Source of the DNA: Linnemannia elongata
Lineage: Eukaryota > Mortierellomycota > Mortierellomycetes > Mortierellales > Mortierellaceae
Length of the DNA stretch: 64,000 nucleotides
Assembly (NCBI GenBank): GCA_036320915.1
Contig: JAXBDG010000003.1
Span: forward strand, 2,418,001 to 2,482,000
Direction of reading: 5' to 3'
Positions within the stretch are counted from its first letter, which is position 1; every line of letters starts with the position of its first letter. Made by a program: the position numbers and the translations under genes. The notes below the pieces were generated by a model. The model did no database searches and was not told the origin of the DNA. It worked only from the letters and a program-made list of their open reading frames with translations. Below, piece by piece: positions 25,039 through 34,305 of this stretch.

Positions 25039-26572
25039 ATGCGGACATCACTCATTCTGTTAGCGACAGCTGGCAACTTGATTGCCCTTGCCTCAGCCCA
25101 GGCACCAACTCCCTTATGTTGTATGGCTTATGCGACTGTCGATGAAGCAACCCTGTATATCCAAGGAGGCGCTGGACGGAGTGGTGGTTCCTACCTCAAC
25201 AATCAATTCTTCTCGCTCGACCTCACGATCTCCGGCTGGAACGCCTCTAGTCCACCTTGGAAGGTCCTCCCCGTCGGTGCAGGGATCCACTCTGCTCCCT
25301 TGGCTCACTCTCACGCCATGACCACTACCAGGGACAATAAGAAGCTGGTCGTATGGGGCTCTTTCACAGGGTTCTCAATATACGACCTTGCAACGGCAGT
25401 CTGGACTAATGACACCTTGTACCATCCCATCCTTGCGGACGGTAGTAGACAGGCGTCAATGGCCCTCGATCCTACAACTGGACTCGTCTATGTCCCTGCA
25501 GGAGTCAACAAGGGAACAGGGATGCTGGTCTATGACCCTGTTGCGACAAACACGACTGTCGTTCCAATGTTCCCCAACACGGTGCTTTCGTTCCTGAACG
25601 TGGGAAACAGTTTCGTGTGGAGCGAACTCCGAAAGTCGTTCCTTTACTTTGGCGGATTCAACCAAGCTGTGTTCAATCAGTATATGATCGAGTATCAACC
25701 ATCTACCTATAGTTGGACGCAGATAGTAAGTGGGTATTGTCCTTTTTTTTTTTTTTTTTTTTTTTGCCAAGAATGTGTGCGGAGAAAGAGGGTATGATTG
25801 TGGTACTCACATACTCTTCTTTCACTCTTGGGGCATTTTACCACCAGTCCACTGAAGGCGTTCAAGCACAACTGGCCTCACATTGCATGGTCCCAGCCTA
25901 CAATGGAACAAAGATGGTGGTGTTTGGGGGATGGAAACCTGCTGCCATGGGCGCTCCCGATCAAGGCCCAACTTATTCGAGTGCGTTGTACATGCTGGAT
26001 GTCAAGACAATGAACTGGACCCTTCTCTCCGACGGAGAGGTGAACGGTCGTCGCAGCATGGCTTGCACTGTCGTCGGTGACAATTTTGTCGCCTGGGGAG
26101 GTATGTGTGACAAATGGTGCAGCAGAATTGAGAAGGAAGCAAATGAAACAGTAAGCAAAGCTAAAGTAAATGGGCTGACCGACAACCTTCTTTTTGTTTT
26201 ACCAATGCGACGCAAGGAGTGGACACAACGAATCAACTCGCGTCTACCCAGATCTACAACTTAAAGTCGAACCGCTGGGTAGACCAGTACGTCTTCACAG
26301 CAGTTGAGCCTCCACCCTCGAATAATAAGCTGGGGGTCTTTATCGGACTCGGAGTTCTCGCTGCCGTCTGTATTGGTGTACTTCTTGGATGGATTGTATT
26401 CAAATGCAGGAAGAGTAGAGCAGCAAAGGCTTATACGATGCACAATCAGGTGTCGAGCGGGAGTGTTACCCCTCAAGATCCGCAAGACGTAAAGACAGCG
26501 ATGCAATGGTCGCCGTACGAGCAATTGCCTCAACATCCTCAAGCGATGAGCCCCATTAAAAGTTCACCTTGA
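25039..26572 (+). CDS. Membrane-anchored kelch-repeat protein 3, short tail
   Basis: Three exons join to 431 aa: 25039-25725, 25848-26100 and 26217-26572. It has a signal peptide (about 20 residues ending ALASA), the CC pair (PLCCMAYAT), kelch motifs KMVVFGG and NFVAWGG, and one TM helix (about 353-376, GVFIGLGVLAAVCIGVLLGWIVF) followed by KCRKSR. The first intron contains a T run of about 24. The tail is only about 50 residues and stops at a TGA at 26570-26572. It lacks the coiled-coil end seen in the other three kelch proteins. Downstream of that TGA the same frame stays open for 26 more codons, to a TGA at 26651, with a Pro/Tyr/Gln-rich composition like the tail. The stop may therefore be a recent nonsense change or a readthrough codon. 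Confidence 0.82.
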
Positions 26573-27131
26573 CTGCATCCTTATACTCCGTCCCAGGCAT
26601 ATGCGTATAGCAACTCAGTTGACCATCGTGGCCAGATGTCACACCCCTGGTGAACAGGTTATGGGATGAAGTGATGGGAGCGATACTTGAAGGACATTGA
26701 GTCCCAGCAAGGCAACCAGCCCTTATCTTTTTTTTTTTTTTTTACTGAGAGCAAAAACGAAAAACAAATATACAAATTTTTACATGCGAGTGGACATGGG
26801 TCTTTCTGGACGATTGGACAGTGTCGGAGTAAATCTCTCCAGGGAGAAGGGATGCAGAGCATCAATCTTCCACGGGGTGCACACGGCCATGCATGCAAAC
26901 AATCGGATGGCGAACAAACAGAAAAAACAAACGTGTGAGCGTAGGGATAGAACAACCACCCGGACTGGTCATGTTTTTGTTGTTGATTCTGTTGTGCCTT
27001 CCCATTACCTTTTGACCTTCTCACACTCTAACTTTTCTTTCTTTTTCACTCCTCTCACTCTCGTTTAACCAACACCACACACCACCTTTCGCCAACCTGC
27101 ATTCCTCATTCCTTTTCTTTCAACCATCCGC
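26573..27131. other. Intergenic region between kelch genes 3 and 4
   Basis: The first 78 bases are an in-frame open continuation of kelch 3 past its stop codon. The rest is promoter-like sequence with a T run near 26728-26744 and pyrimidine-rich leader before the kelch 4 start. No separate gene seen. Confidence 0.55.
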
Positions 27132-29105
27132 ATGCGTCATCGGAATGTCTTGAATCACCATCATACCATGCTCCATGCCATCGTTGCCCTTTCCACCGTT
27201 GTGTGTCTCGTCACAGCAGAATCACCCATAGCAGTCCACTCTATGGCGTATACGACCGTCAACGAAAAGACGCTCTACATCCAAGGAGGCAACTCAGAAC
27301 AAGTAGGAGATCGTTTTGCCAATCAATTCTACTCCCTGGATCTCACCCGACCCAACTGGGACACAACCAATCCACCATGGACCACCCTTAGCGCCGGCGT
27401 AAGTGACTCTGGCGCCCCCTCATCCGCCTACCACTTTATGACCGTCGTCGATTACGGTCAATCCCTGATGATCTGGTCTTCCTTGGAGCGCACAAGCCGC
27501 ACCCTCAATTCAAGCCGCACTGTCGAGTTCAATATCTCCAATTTGACATGGAGTGGGGTACAACGTTCGAACACCACGATTGGTAATTTTGTGACTTTCC
27601 CTGGTTTCGCAAAGTCTGGGGCGACAGATCCGAAAACAAACCTCGTTTACATTCCTGCCCTGTTTCAGAAGGATACCGGCATGACTGTCTATAACATCAC
27701 ACAAGCGGCCGTATCAGACAAGTTTGAAAGCTGTGCCACAACTGTTCCGATGCCGCAACCCTTGGGTGAAGGACGAGTTCTTTCTGGACATAGCACCGTC
27801 TGGAGTGAATATAGCGAGAGCTTGCTGGTCTATGGTGGCAGATACGAGGTGCCCCCAACTGACCCTTTAGCGTCGCCCCTGCCGCCAGCAGTGCTCTCGG
27901 ATCGACTCATAGAGTACCAACCGTTACAAAAGGACTGGAACATCGTGGTATGTATTTATATCACCATGCACTCCTTTCAACCTCTTGGCCACAAAATAGT
28001 ATTGCCAAGACTAACTCGCCTTGTCTTGTATTTATGGTCACTTCTACGGCTAGACAACGAAGGGTGAATCACCGGGGAAACTTGCCAGCCACTGCATGGT
28101 TCCAGCAGAGAGAGGCCGCAAGATGATCGTGTTTGGCGGGTCAAAAGAAACAGGGTCAACCATTGTTCCGGAAGGAGGCATCTACATCCTTGACGTCCCT
28201 TCATGGACATGGAGCCAAGGTACTTCGGTCAATTCTTCCGACTTTCGTGCAGCCATGGCATGCTCAGTTGCAGCGGACAATTTTATCGCCTGGGGAGGTA
28301 AACAAGTAAAAGCATGAACACGGTTTTTGCAAACGTCGTTGGTAGTGTTCTCGTATACCGACATATTTTCTTCTCGAACACGTCTTCCTTCATAATAGGA
28401 ACGAATGGTGACAAGATCTTGGGATCGATGATTATTTACAACCTCCGCAGCCAACAATGGACGACTCGGTTCTCCCCTGGCGGGTCGAGCGCTGGTACAA
28501 GTTCTGACACAAGTCAACTAGGCGGTATCATTGGAGGCAGCGTTGCTGCTGCAGTAGTTGTCGGAGCAATTGCCGGGTACGTAATCTACAGACGTCGCAG
28601 ATGGCGTTCTCTCCAAGATCAAGTCGCTCGACAAGACTCCAGGAAACACGGATACGATCTTGACGCCGTATTGCGAGACCCTCGTGAGTCAGTCGATCCT
28701 CTGACACTTAATGGGGCGCCAAGGGATCCGGCATCCATACCCCTGGTAATGGAGTTCCAGTTTCCTCCAGGTTATCAAGAACGGAATCCCGAATACACAC
28801 CCGTTGTACACTTTCAAGGATTTCAACGGACGGACCCTCAATACAGCAATACGCCTCTGCAAGAGCCCTGGAGGAACCCACACGGTATGGCAATTCCAGA
28901 ACACATTCTCGAAGACAAAATATTACGGCGGCAATGGATCCTTCAGCAGCAGCAGCAGCAACGACAGGCGGCACTATTGCAACAGGAGGAGCAACAGTAT
29001 TTAGGTGAGCTAGAGAGGCTGCGACGAGAGTACGAACAACTGCAAGCTAGTACACAATCTACACCCTCTGTACCTACTGCGCTCAGGGGTCGACCATACA
29101 ATTAA
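27132..29105 (+). CDS. Membrane-anchored kelch-repeat protein 4
   Basis: Three exons join to 588 aa: 27132-27947, 28054-28297 and 28399-29105. Exons 2 and 3 have the same lengths as in kelch 2 (244 and 707 nt). A second in-frame ATG at 27168 also gives a good signal peptide. Kelch motifs KMIVFGG and NFIAWGG are present. The CC pair found after the signal peptide in the other three is replaced by HS (VHSMAYTT), so a probable disulfide is missing. One TM helix (about 397-418) is followed by YRRRRWRS. The tail contains NPEY and DPQY motifs, a Gln-rich run and a terminal coiled-coil segment (LGELERLRREYEQLQ) closely matching that of kelch 1. Confidence 0.85.
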
Positions 29106-29463
29106 AACGAAATGCGTAACAATCATTTGGCGCAATACTCCATTGTGTGCGATCTCAGGGAAATGCCCACACGTTTAAAATTTTTTATCTGCTATCTGGT
29201 TGTCGTCACTGTTTTTGTTGCTAGCTGCTTCATTGGTACAGCTGAATTAAAAGGGCGTTGGGGAATTTTTACATGCCTGGCAAAGACATGGCGAAGCATC
29301 ATGGTGGGGCTATCGGTTTACAATATAAAAATGTTGCCGCCGCTCATCCTCCATTCAATTTTTCTTTTCCTTGTTATTTGTCATTTATTCGTCCTCTTCT
29401 CATTCTATCCAACACTCACCAACTGTCAGCATTAATGAAATCGTGTAACCTAACTCTAGAAAC
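29106..29463. other. Short intergenic region after kelch gene 4
   Basis: 358 bp of A/T-rich 3' flank and promoter for the next frame. Nothing else recognised. Confidence 0.5.
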
Positions 29464-29872
29464 ATGGTTCGACTCCTTCGTACCTCACCTTCCATTTCGC
29501 CTCATTCTACAAGGCTGCTCAGCCACTTCTCATTCCTACTCCTCATTTCATTCTTTACAAAAGTTGTAGACTCTCAATCCACATTAAACTTAACCTCGCT
29601 ACTCACAACCACTGTGTCACCAACCCTCTCAGCCTCAACATCCATCCTAACAGTGCCCACGACATCACATTTTTCTTCGCTCTTGTCGCCTTCACCAAAT
29701 TATACTGCCGCCGTCGTCGTCAGAACCCGAGAATTCTACGTTTTCCACAGACGATACCATTACTGGAGGGGTGTTTGCTGGCGCGATGGTGTTAGTTTCG
29801 ATCGTTGGGTTCTTTCTTTACAGGAGCCAGAGGCGAGTTGGGGAGGAGCGGTGGACTGTGGAGATGGGATAA
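29464..29872 (+). pseudogene. Frameshifted small single-pass membrane protein (signal peptide, Ser/Thr stalk, TM)
   Basis: From the ATG at 29464 the frame gives a signal peptide-like start (LLSHFSFLLLISFF) and a Ser/Thr-rich stalk of about 50 residues. Past about 29700 this frame turns into improbable Arg/Trp-rich sequence. The +1 frame from about 29700 instead encodes a TM helix (TGGVFAGAMVLVSIVGFFLY, about 29760-29818) and a basic tail ending at the TAA at 29870-29872. No GT-AG intron of suitable length joins the two frames, so a one-base indel is the simplest reading. The organisation resembles the stalk-TM-basic tail part of the kelch proteins without the propeller. It could be a decayed relative, a small adhesin-like gene, or a gene broken by a sequencing error. 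Confidence 0.4.
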
Positions 29873-30435
29873 ATTTCCAGGACGAGAGCCGCCTTCTATT
29901 CTCCATTACCATCGAGGAGGGTCGGTCAGAGTTGTTGTTTTTTTTTTATAGGAGTCATTCGCCAGATACATTGCTGGCCACATCGTTACTCTGGTGACAC
30001 CAGCCGGTGCTCTCCACGTTTGCTCTCATCTCTCCAAGCACCGTTATCGTTATTATCGTTTGGATCCAATAAAGTATTCAATGCTTATTATGTGCTCCAT
30101 GATAAAAAAATTATATCCTGACATGTCTTCTGGACTTGTTCCCCAGTCTGTCTTTAATTACCCGTCCCCGACTTCTGCATGTTAAAGGTGTCGACGGTGT
30201 TTGTGCAGTCAAAATGAAAAGAAACAGGCGATGGTGGATGAATTCTTGTGCATGTGACTTGGAGAGGCATATAAAAATTCGAGTCCCTTCCTCTTCTTCT
30301 TCGCCCCTTTGTGATGTTACTCAGGGGAGAGGGTCAAGGGCCAGAGTTATAGGACCGCTGTAAAGTCCTCAATTGGTACAGGGGGGGGGAGGGGTTGTGG
30401 TAGTGTAGCGATAATAGGGTCCTAAAGAATACAAG

Positions 30436-30500
30436 CTGCAGAGCGCCAACGAAACTCTTGTCAATTCTGCTCTTGTCTAAGAAGTTCTGTGTAAAAGGAC
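30436..30500 (+). repeat. 65-bp direct repeat, copy 1
   Basis: Starts CTGCAGAGCGCC and ends GTAAAAGGAC; matches copy 2 at all but one position. Confidence 0.9.
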
Positions 30501-30538
30501 TTTGTATTCATAATATTGATGGGGGAAGGGTTAAGTAC

Positions 30539-30603
30539 CTGCAGAGCGCCAACGAAACTCTTGTCAATTCTGCTCTTGTCCAAGAAGTTCTGTGTAAAAG
30601 GAC
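30539..30603 (+). repeat. 65-bp direct repeat, copy 2
   Basis: Second copy, 38 bp downstream of the first, with one T/C difference. No coding capacity is visible in either copy. Confidence 0.9.
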
Positions 30604-30749
30604 AAGGAGCAAACGAAAGAGCTCGGCGCGCTACTAATACTAGTCTACTAGAGAAGGACTGCTAATCTAAGGCATCGCCGCCACTGCCTAGCCACCACAT
30701 CTTTTTGTAACAAAATGAATAACATATCGACAGCGTCTCAAATTCTTTG

Positions 30750-30830
30750 CAGGAGGAAAGAACGAGTTCACATCAAAGGATCAAAAAGCAACCTCGCTAT
30801 GCAAGCTTGGTTTGCCGTAAGCCAATTGAT
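30750..30830 (+). repeat. Imperfect direct repeat flanking the LRR gene, upstream copy
   Basis: Shares the core AAGGATCAAAAAGCAAC followed by CGCTATG and more dispersed matches with 32829-32913, just after the LRR stop codon. Likely a relic of the 3' end of a former neighbouring LRR gene copy. Confidence 0.6.
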
Positions 30831-31483
30831 TGTTCTTAGTATCCATGCTGGTAAACAAATCCCTCAGTTCCCTTGAAATTTTCTTTGTGCAACCGTGATC
30901 GATACCCATAACATTAATGGAGGCGAAGCAGAATAAAATGCCTCCACGCTGTGGTAAATATGAACGAACCAGCGCTGCACGGAAATTATTTCCCTTTTAC
31001 TCTTTCTCTCACCACCCACTGATGCACTCACTGACTTCTTTACATCGCTCATTGTTGCCTCTACTCTCGCTCATATTGTTCACTGTTGCCACCACTCTTC
31101 CTTCTCATCGTCATACCTTTTTATCATCAACACCTCTCGTCTTTCTCGTCAACTTCATTTCACCCTTTCATCATTCATTTTCATCTTATACTCTCACATT
31201 GTGTTGCCCCTTTTGAGTTCCCCTCTGTCTATTAGCTGTATTCCACGGTAATCTGTCGTCCGCTGAGAGTAGTAGTTTTCGTCACGACATTTCTATAATT
31301 CTCTGATCTCCTTGAATATTTGGTAACATCGCTGTCGTCTTACCGAACCTCCTCATTTCATTCCTTCTTCCTAATCTCTCTATTCTCCTCATTCATCACT
31401 GTTATTAGCACGTCTTTGTGATACCAGCATAACTGTACTCATTATCATCCCTGGTACTCTTGGCACATTCTTCATTGACTGGG

Positions 31484-32791
31484 ATGTTACAGACACATGC
31501 CCTCGACCTACATGAGATTCGCTCACAAATTGCCAGTAGCCTTGGCCTCAAAGACCTAGCATCCTGTGTGCGTGTGAATCAGGATTGGAACGACTCATTT
31601 ACACCGCCACTCTACAACTCTGTCGTCTTGTCAAAACATGGCCCCAGCATGGAATCTGTCGAGAGAAACAAGCACCTTATACAACACCTGACGATTCCAA
31701 GCTCTGTCTATGAAAAACTATCATGGACACCTGTACGTGAGAAACTAGTTTTTAGTGTCATGGCTAACTCGACTCTGAGCACTTTGGGCTTGGCTGGCAA
31801 CTCGATCGGACCCAACGGAGCTCAGGCGCTGTCTGAGGTACTCAAGACCAACTCGACTCTGACCACTTTGGACTTGTCGAACAACTCGATCGGACCCCAC
31901 AACTCGATCGGACCCAACGGAGCTCAGGCGCTGTCTGAGGCACTCAAGATCAACTCGACTCTGACCACTTTGGACTTGTCGAACAACTCGATCGGACCCC
32001 ACAACTCGATCGGACCCAACGGAGCTCAGGCGCTGTCTGAGGCACTCAAGATCAACTCGACTCTGACCACTTTGGACTTGTCGAACAACTCGATCGGACC
32101 CAACGGAGTTCAGGCGCTATCTGAGGTACTCAAGAGCAACTCGACTCTGACCACTTTGAACCTGTGGGGCAACTCGATCGAAGACAACGGAGCTCGGACG
32201 CTGGCTGAGGCACTCAAGACCAACTCGACTCTAACTATTTTGCACCTCGGGGCCGACCCGGCCTTCGAACACAGCTTGATTGGAGACAATGGAGCACAGT
32301 CGCTGGCTGAGGCACTCAAGACCAACTCAACTCTGACTTTCTTGTACTTGGAAGACAACTCGATCGGAGATATTGGAGCACATGCGCTGTCCGAGGCAAT
32401 CAAGACCAACTCGACTCTGACCATTTTGGAATTGTCGAACAACTCGATCGGAGACAACGGAGCACAGGCGCTAGCTGAGGCACTCAAGACCAACTCAACT
32501 CTGACTTTCTTGTACTTGGATGACAACTCGATCGGAGACAACGGAGCTCAGGCGCTGTCCGAGGCAATCAAGACCAACTCGACTCTGACCACTTTGGAAT
32601 TGTTTAACAACTCGATCGGAGACAACGGAGCTCAGGCGCTGTCTGAGGCAATCAAGACCAACTCAACTCTGACCACTTTGGACTTGTGGGGCAACTCGAT
32701 CGAAGACAACGGAGCTCTGGCGATACTGGCTGAGGCACTGAAGACCAACTCGACTGTGAAAATTTCATTACACCCCTTAAACACAGAATAA
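31484..32791 (+). CDS. Leucine-rich repeat protein with NST-type 28-residue repeats (RNI/NLRC3-like)
   Basis: An intronless frame of 435 aa from the ATG at 31484; an upstream in-frame TTG is not used. The first about 100 residues (IRSQIASSLGLKDLASCVRVN, then a conserved W) resemble an F-box-like N-terminus. About eleven ribonuclease-inhibitor-type LRRs follow, each starting NSTL with pattern LxLxxNSIGxxGAxxLxEALK. Repeats 2 and 3 (31850-31951 and 31952-32053) are 102 bp each and identical in DNA, and both contain a six-residue internal duplication (HNSIGP). No signal peptide or TM segment is seen, so the protein should be cytosolic or nuclear. LRR solenoids of this kind bind proteins; in fungi many are lineage-specific and highly duplicated. 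Repeat 6 is atypical (extra residues). Confidence 0.85.
   Translation: MLQTHALDLHEIRSQIASSLGLKDLASCVRVNQDWNDSFTPPLYNSVVLSKHGPSMESVERNKHLIQHLTIPSSVYEKLSWTPVREKLVFSVMANSTLSTLGLAGNSIGPNGAQALSEVLKTNSTLTTLDLSNNSIGPHNSIGPNGAQALSEALKINSTLTTLDLSNNSIGPHNSIGPNGAQALSEALKINSTLTTLDLSNNSIGPNGVQALSEVLKSNSTLTTLNLWGNSIEDNGARTLAEALKTNSTLTILHLGADPAFEHSLIGDNGAQSLAEALKTNSTLTFLYLEDNSIGDIGAHALSEAIKTNSTLTILELSNNSIGDNGAQALAEALKTNSTLTFLYLDDNSIGDNGAQALSEAIKTNSTLTTLELFNNSIGDNGAQALSEAIKTNSTLTTLDLWGNSIEDNGALAILAEALKTNSTVKISLHPLNTE
31850..32053 (+). repeat. Perfect tandem duplication of a 102-bp LRR unit
   Basis: Two adjacent 102-bp units inside the LRR gene read identically base for base. The unit keeps the frame (34 codons) and lengthens the LRR by an internal six-residue duplication. 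Perfect identity points to a very recent duplication or ongoing conversion. Confidence 0.92.
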
Positions 32792-32828
32792 ACGTTGACA
32801 AGTGAACAAAGCGATCTCGAATGATAAT

Positions 32829-32913
32829 GGAGGAGAGAAAGAGCCGACATCGAAGGATCAAAAAGCAACGTCGCTATGAACGCTTAGCTGCCACAAGCCA
32901 GTTGAATATGTTC
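32829..32913 (+). repeat. Imperfect direct repeat flanking the LRR gene, downstream copy
   Basis: Lies about 40 bp after the LRR stop codon and matches 30750-30830 at most positions. Confidence 0.6.
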
Positions 32914-33020
32914 TTCCATCGCGAATACTGTACTGAAAGCATGTCTGCTTACCAGTAACAACGGAGAACATCTATACATTTCAACCCGGCCATGATCAAC
33001 TCGGCGATCCAGGACATTTT

Positions 33021-33161
33021 TGGGCTGCCCTTAACTAAACCGCCTGAAAAAAAAAAGGGAAAAAAGAAGAAAGAGACGTTGATCTTTCGAACAAATCTAT
33101 AGAACAATGGGCTTAATATAGCAGATCGTAGTAACAACGCCACTCTGCTGTTTACACTACC
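33021..33161 (+). repeat. Interspersed repeat, intact copy
   Basis: Contains an A-rich stretch, then CTTTCGAACAAATCTATAGA, then a segment that recurs at 36317-36396. The left half recurs at 35021-35094. Together these show a second copy of the same repeat that was split by the LINE insertion. Coding capacity is not visible. Confidence 0.7.
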
Positions 33162-33802
33162 CATCCTAAAATATGGCAGTGGCCAGTTGAGAGACCTTTT
33201 TGAGTTACCTAGGTCCTCTTTCTTCATTAACACGGGGTGTGAGAGGAGTGGCTTGGAAATACCAAGAGACTTGCGCCTCCACTCTTCCCTTTGGATAATT
33301 TATAAATATTGGAGCGTGATGCCGCAGCAGGTGGGAAATAAATAAAAACCAACAATAAAATGCTGTGGCAGGACAGCTACAAGGGCATTGCTCATTGTGT
33401 TACTGCCCTCTCCTTATTCTGGGCGCATTTCCCCCCTATTTTTTCATCAGCTTAGAAAAGGGTCGTCGAGACTTTATGCATTTCATTGGATGACCGTAGT
33501 AAATTTTTCTGTTGTGCAGCCCGCGAAAGTGAGCTACACCAGGTTTTGTCCCTATAGAAATTCTGTTAACGCACCTAGAGAGACCTAGGTAGGCATTCTA
33601 GTCGAGGCAGTAAGTGACGCTCTCTGACTCTGACGTCTGCCAAAGACTAGCCGTGTTTTATTTTTACGCGGAGGAAAGGTGTTTCACATTGCCACTCGTT
33701 CACAGAGAAGGGGCTTCACTTAACAACCTTTCAATACGCTTCAGGGAGCTCCGCAGATAGCTCGTATACGTCGCAACCCTGCATCGCCGACTCGAGCCCA
33801 GC

Positions 33803-33810
33803 TATAAAAG
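33803..33810 (+). promoter_or_regulatory. TATA box of the 8-Cys small secreted protein gene
   Basis: TATAAAAG lies about 105 bp before a canonical leader intron and about 220 bp before the ATG. A strong TATA is exceptional among genes in this window and suggests high, regulated expression. Confidence 0.7.
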
Positions 33811-33913
33811 GTCTTTCACAGCGACGTCGATTGTTCATCATCAAACACTCTCAAGTACACATTCCCAACCAAAACTTTCAAGACCAAACTAACTACTCGT
33901 CGCTCCAAGCCTT

Positions 33914-33999
33914 GTAAGCATTTACTTAAGCCCTAGTGTCTACACCTACATGCACAAGACTGCATCTGTTTTGCGACTAAAAGAACGTTGCTTTTTCAG
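33914..33999 (+). other. Probable 5'-leader intron
   Basis: GTAAGC donor at 33914 and CTTTTTCAG acceptor ending at 33999, 27 bp before the start codon at 34027. An intron here fits the short distance from the TATA box and leaves a compact leader. Confidence 0.6.
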
Positions 34000-34026
34000 C
34001 CTACTAGTAAACCACTGGCTATTACC

Positions 34027-34305
34027 ATGTACAAGTCCATCGTCGCCCTCACTGTTGCTATCGCCTTCGGTTCTGCCATTGTCAGTGCCGCTCCGACCGA
34101 GCAAGGTTCGTGGTGCAACAGCCCCAAGAATGAAAAGTTCTGGGGCCAGGCCTCGGCTGAGTGCTGCCGCCTGAACGGCGGTCAAATGGGCTCCGACCGC
34201 CGCTGCTACGGTCTTCTTGGCAACGACAACTCCTGCCGCGCCTTCTATGCCTGCTGCATTGGCACCTGGAACAGCAACAACCACATCGGCGACAGCTGCT
34301 TCTAA
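34027..34305 (+). CDS. Small secreted cysteine-rich protein, hydrophobin-like Cys order
   Basis: Intronless coding frame of 92 aa. The signal peptide is about 21 residues (ends AIVSA, before APTEQ). The mature part has eight cysteines spaced C-X15-CC-X12-C-X9-C-X5-CC-X13-C, ending CF. This is the same order (C, CC, C, C, CC, C) as fungal hydrophobins, and the X5 gap before the second CC is typical of them. The first gap is longer than usual, however, and the protein is hydrophilic (many Asn, Gly, Ser, Arg) rather than hydrophobic. I therefore describe it as a cysteine-rich secreted protein of unknown role, possibly an effector or antimicrobial-type peptide. The start ATG directly precedes the signal peptide, and the promoter has a clear TATA box and a leader intron. 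Confidence 0.85.
   Translation: MYKSIVALTVAIAFGSAIVSAAPTEQGSWCNSPKNEKFWGQASAECCRLNGGQMGSDRRCYGLLGNDNSCRAFYACCIGTWNSNNHIGDSCF

Larger units (their letters stand above)
29873..31483. other. Gene-poor interval with direct repeats
   Basis: No convincing coding sequence. It contains a 65-bp direct repeat (30436-30500 and 30539-30603). A stretch at about 30750-30830 resembles the 3' flank of the downstream LRR gene. The final 500 bp is pyrimidine-rich and probably includes the LRR gene promoter. Confidence 0.55.
32792..34026. other. Intergenic interval with repeat copies and a small-gene promoter
   Basis: Contains the downstream copy of the LRR-flanking repeat (32829-32913), an interspersed repeat copy (33021-33161), and the TATA box, 5' leader and leader intron of the small secreted protein gene (33803-33999). 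No coding frame of its own. Confidence 0.6.

Noticed and set aside
14734..29105. Kelch and monooxygenase genes as a secondary-metabolite biosynthetic cluster
   Set aside because: No PKS, NRPS, terpene synthase, prenyltransferase, transporter or pathway regulator is present; the genes are paralogue arrays rather than a set of complementary enzymes.
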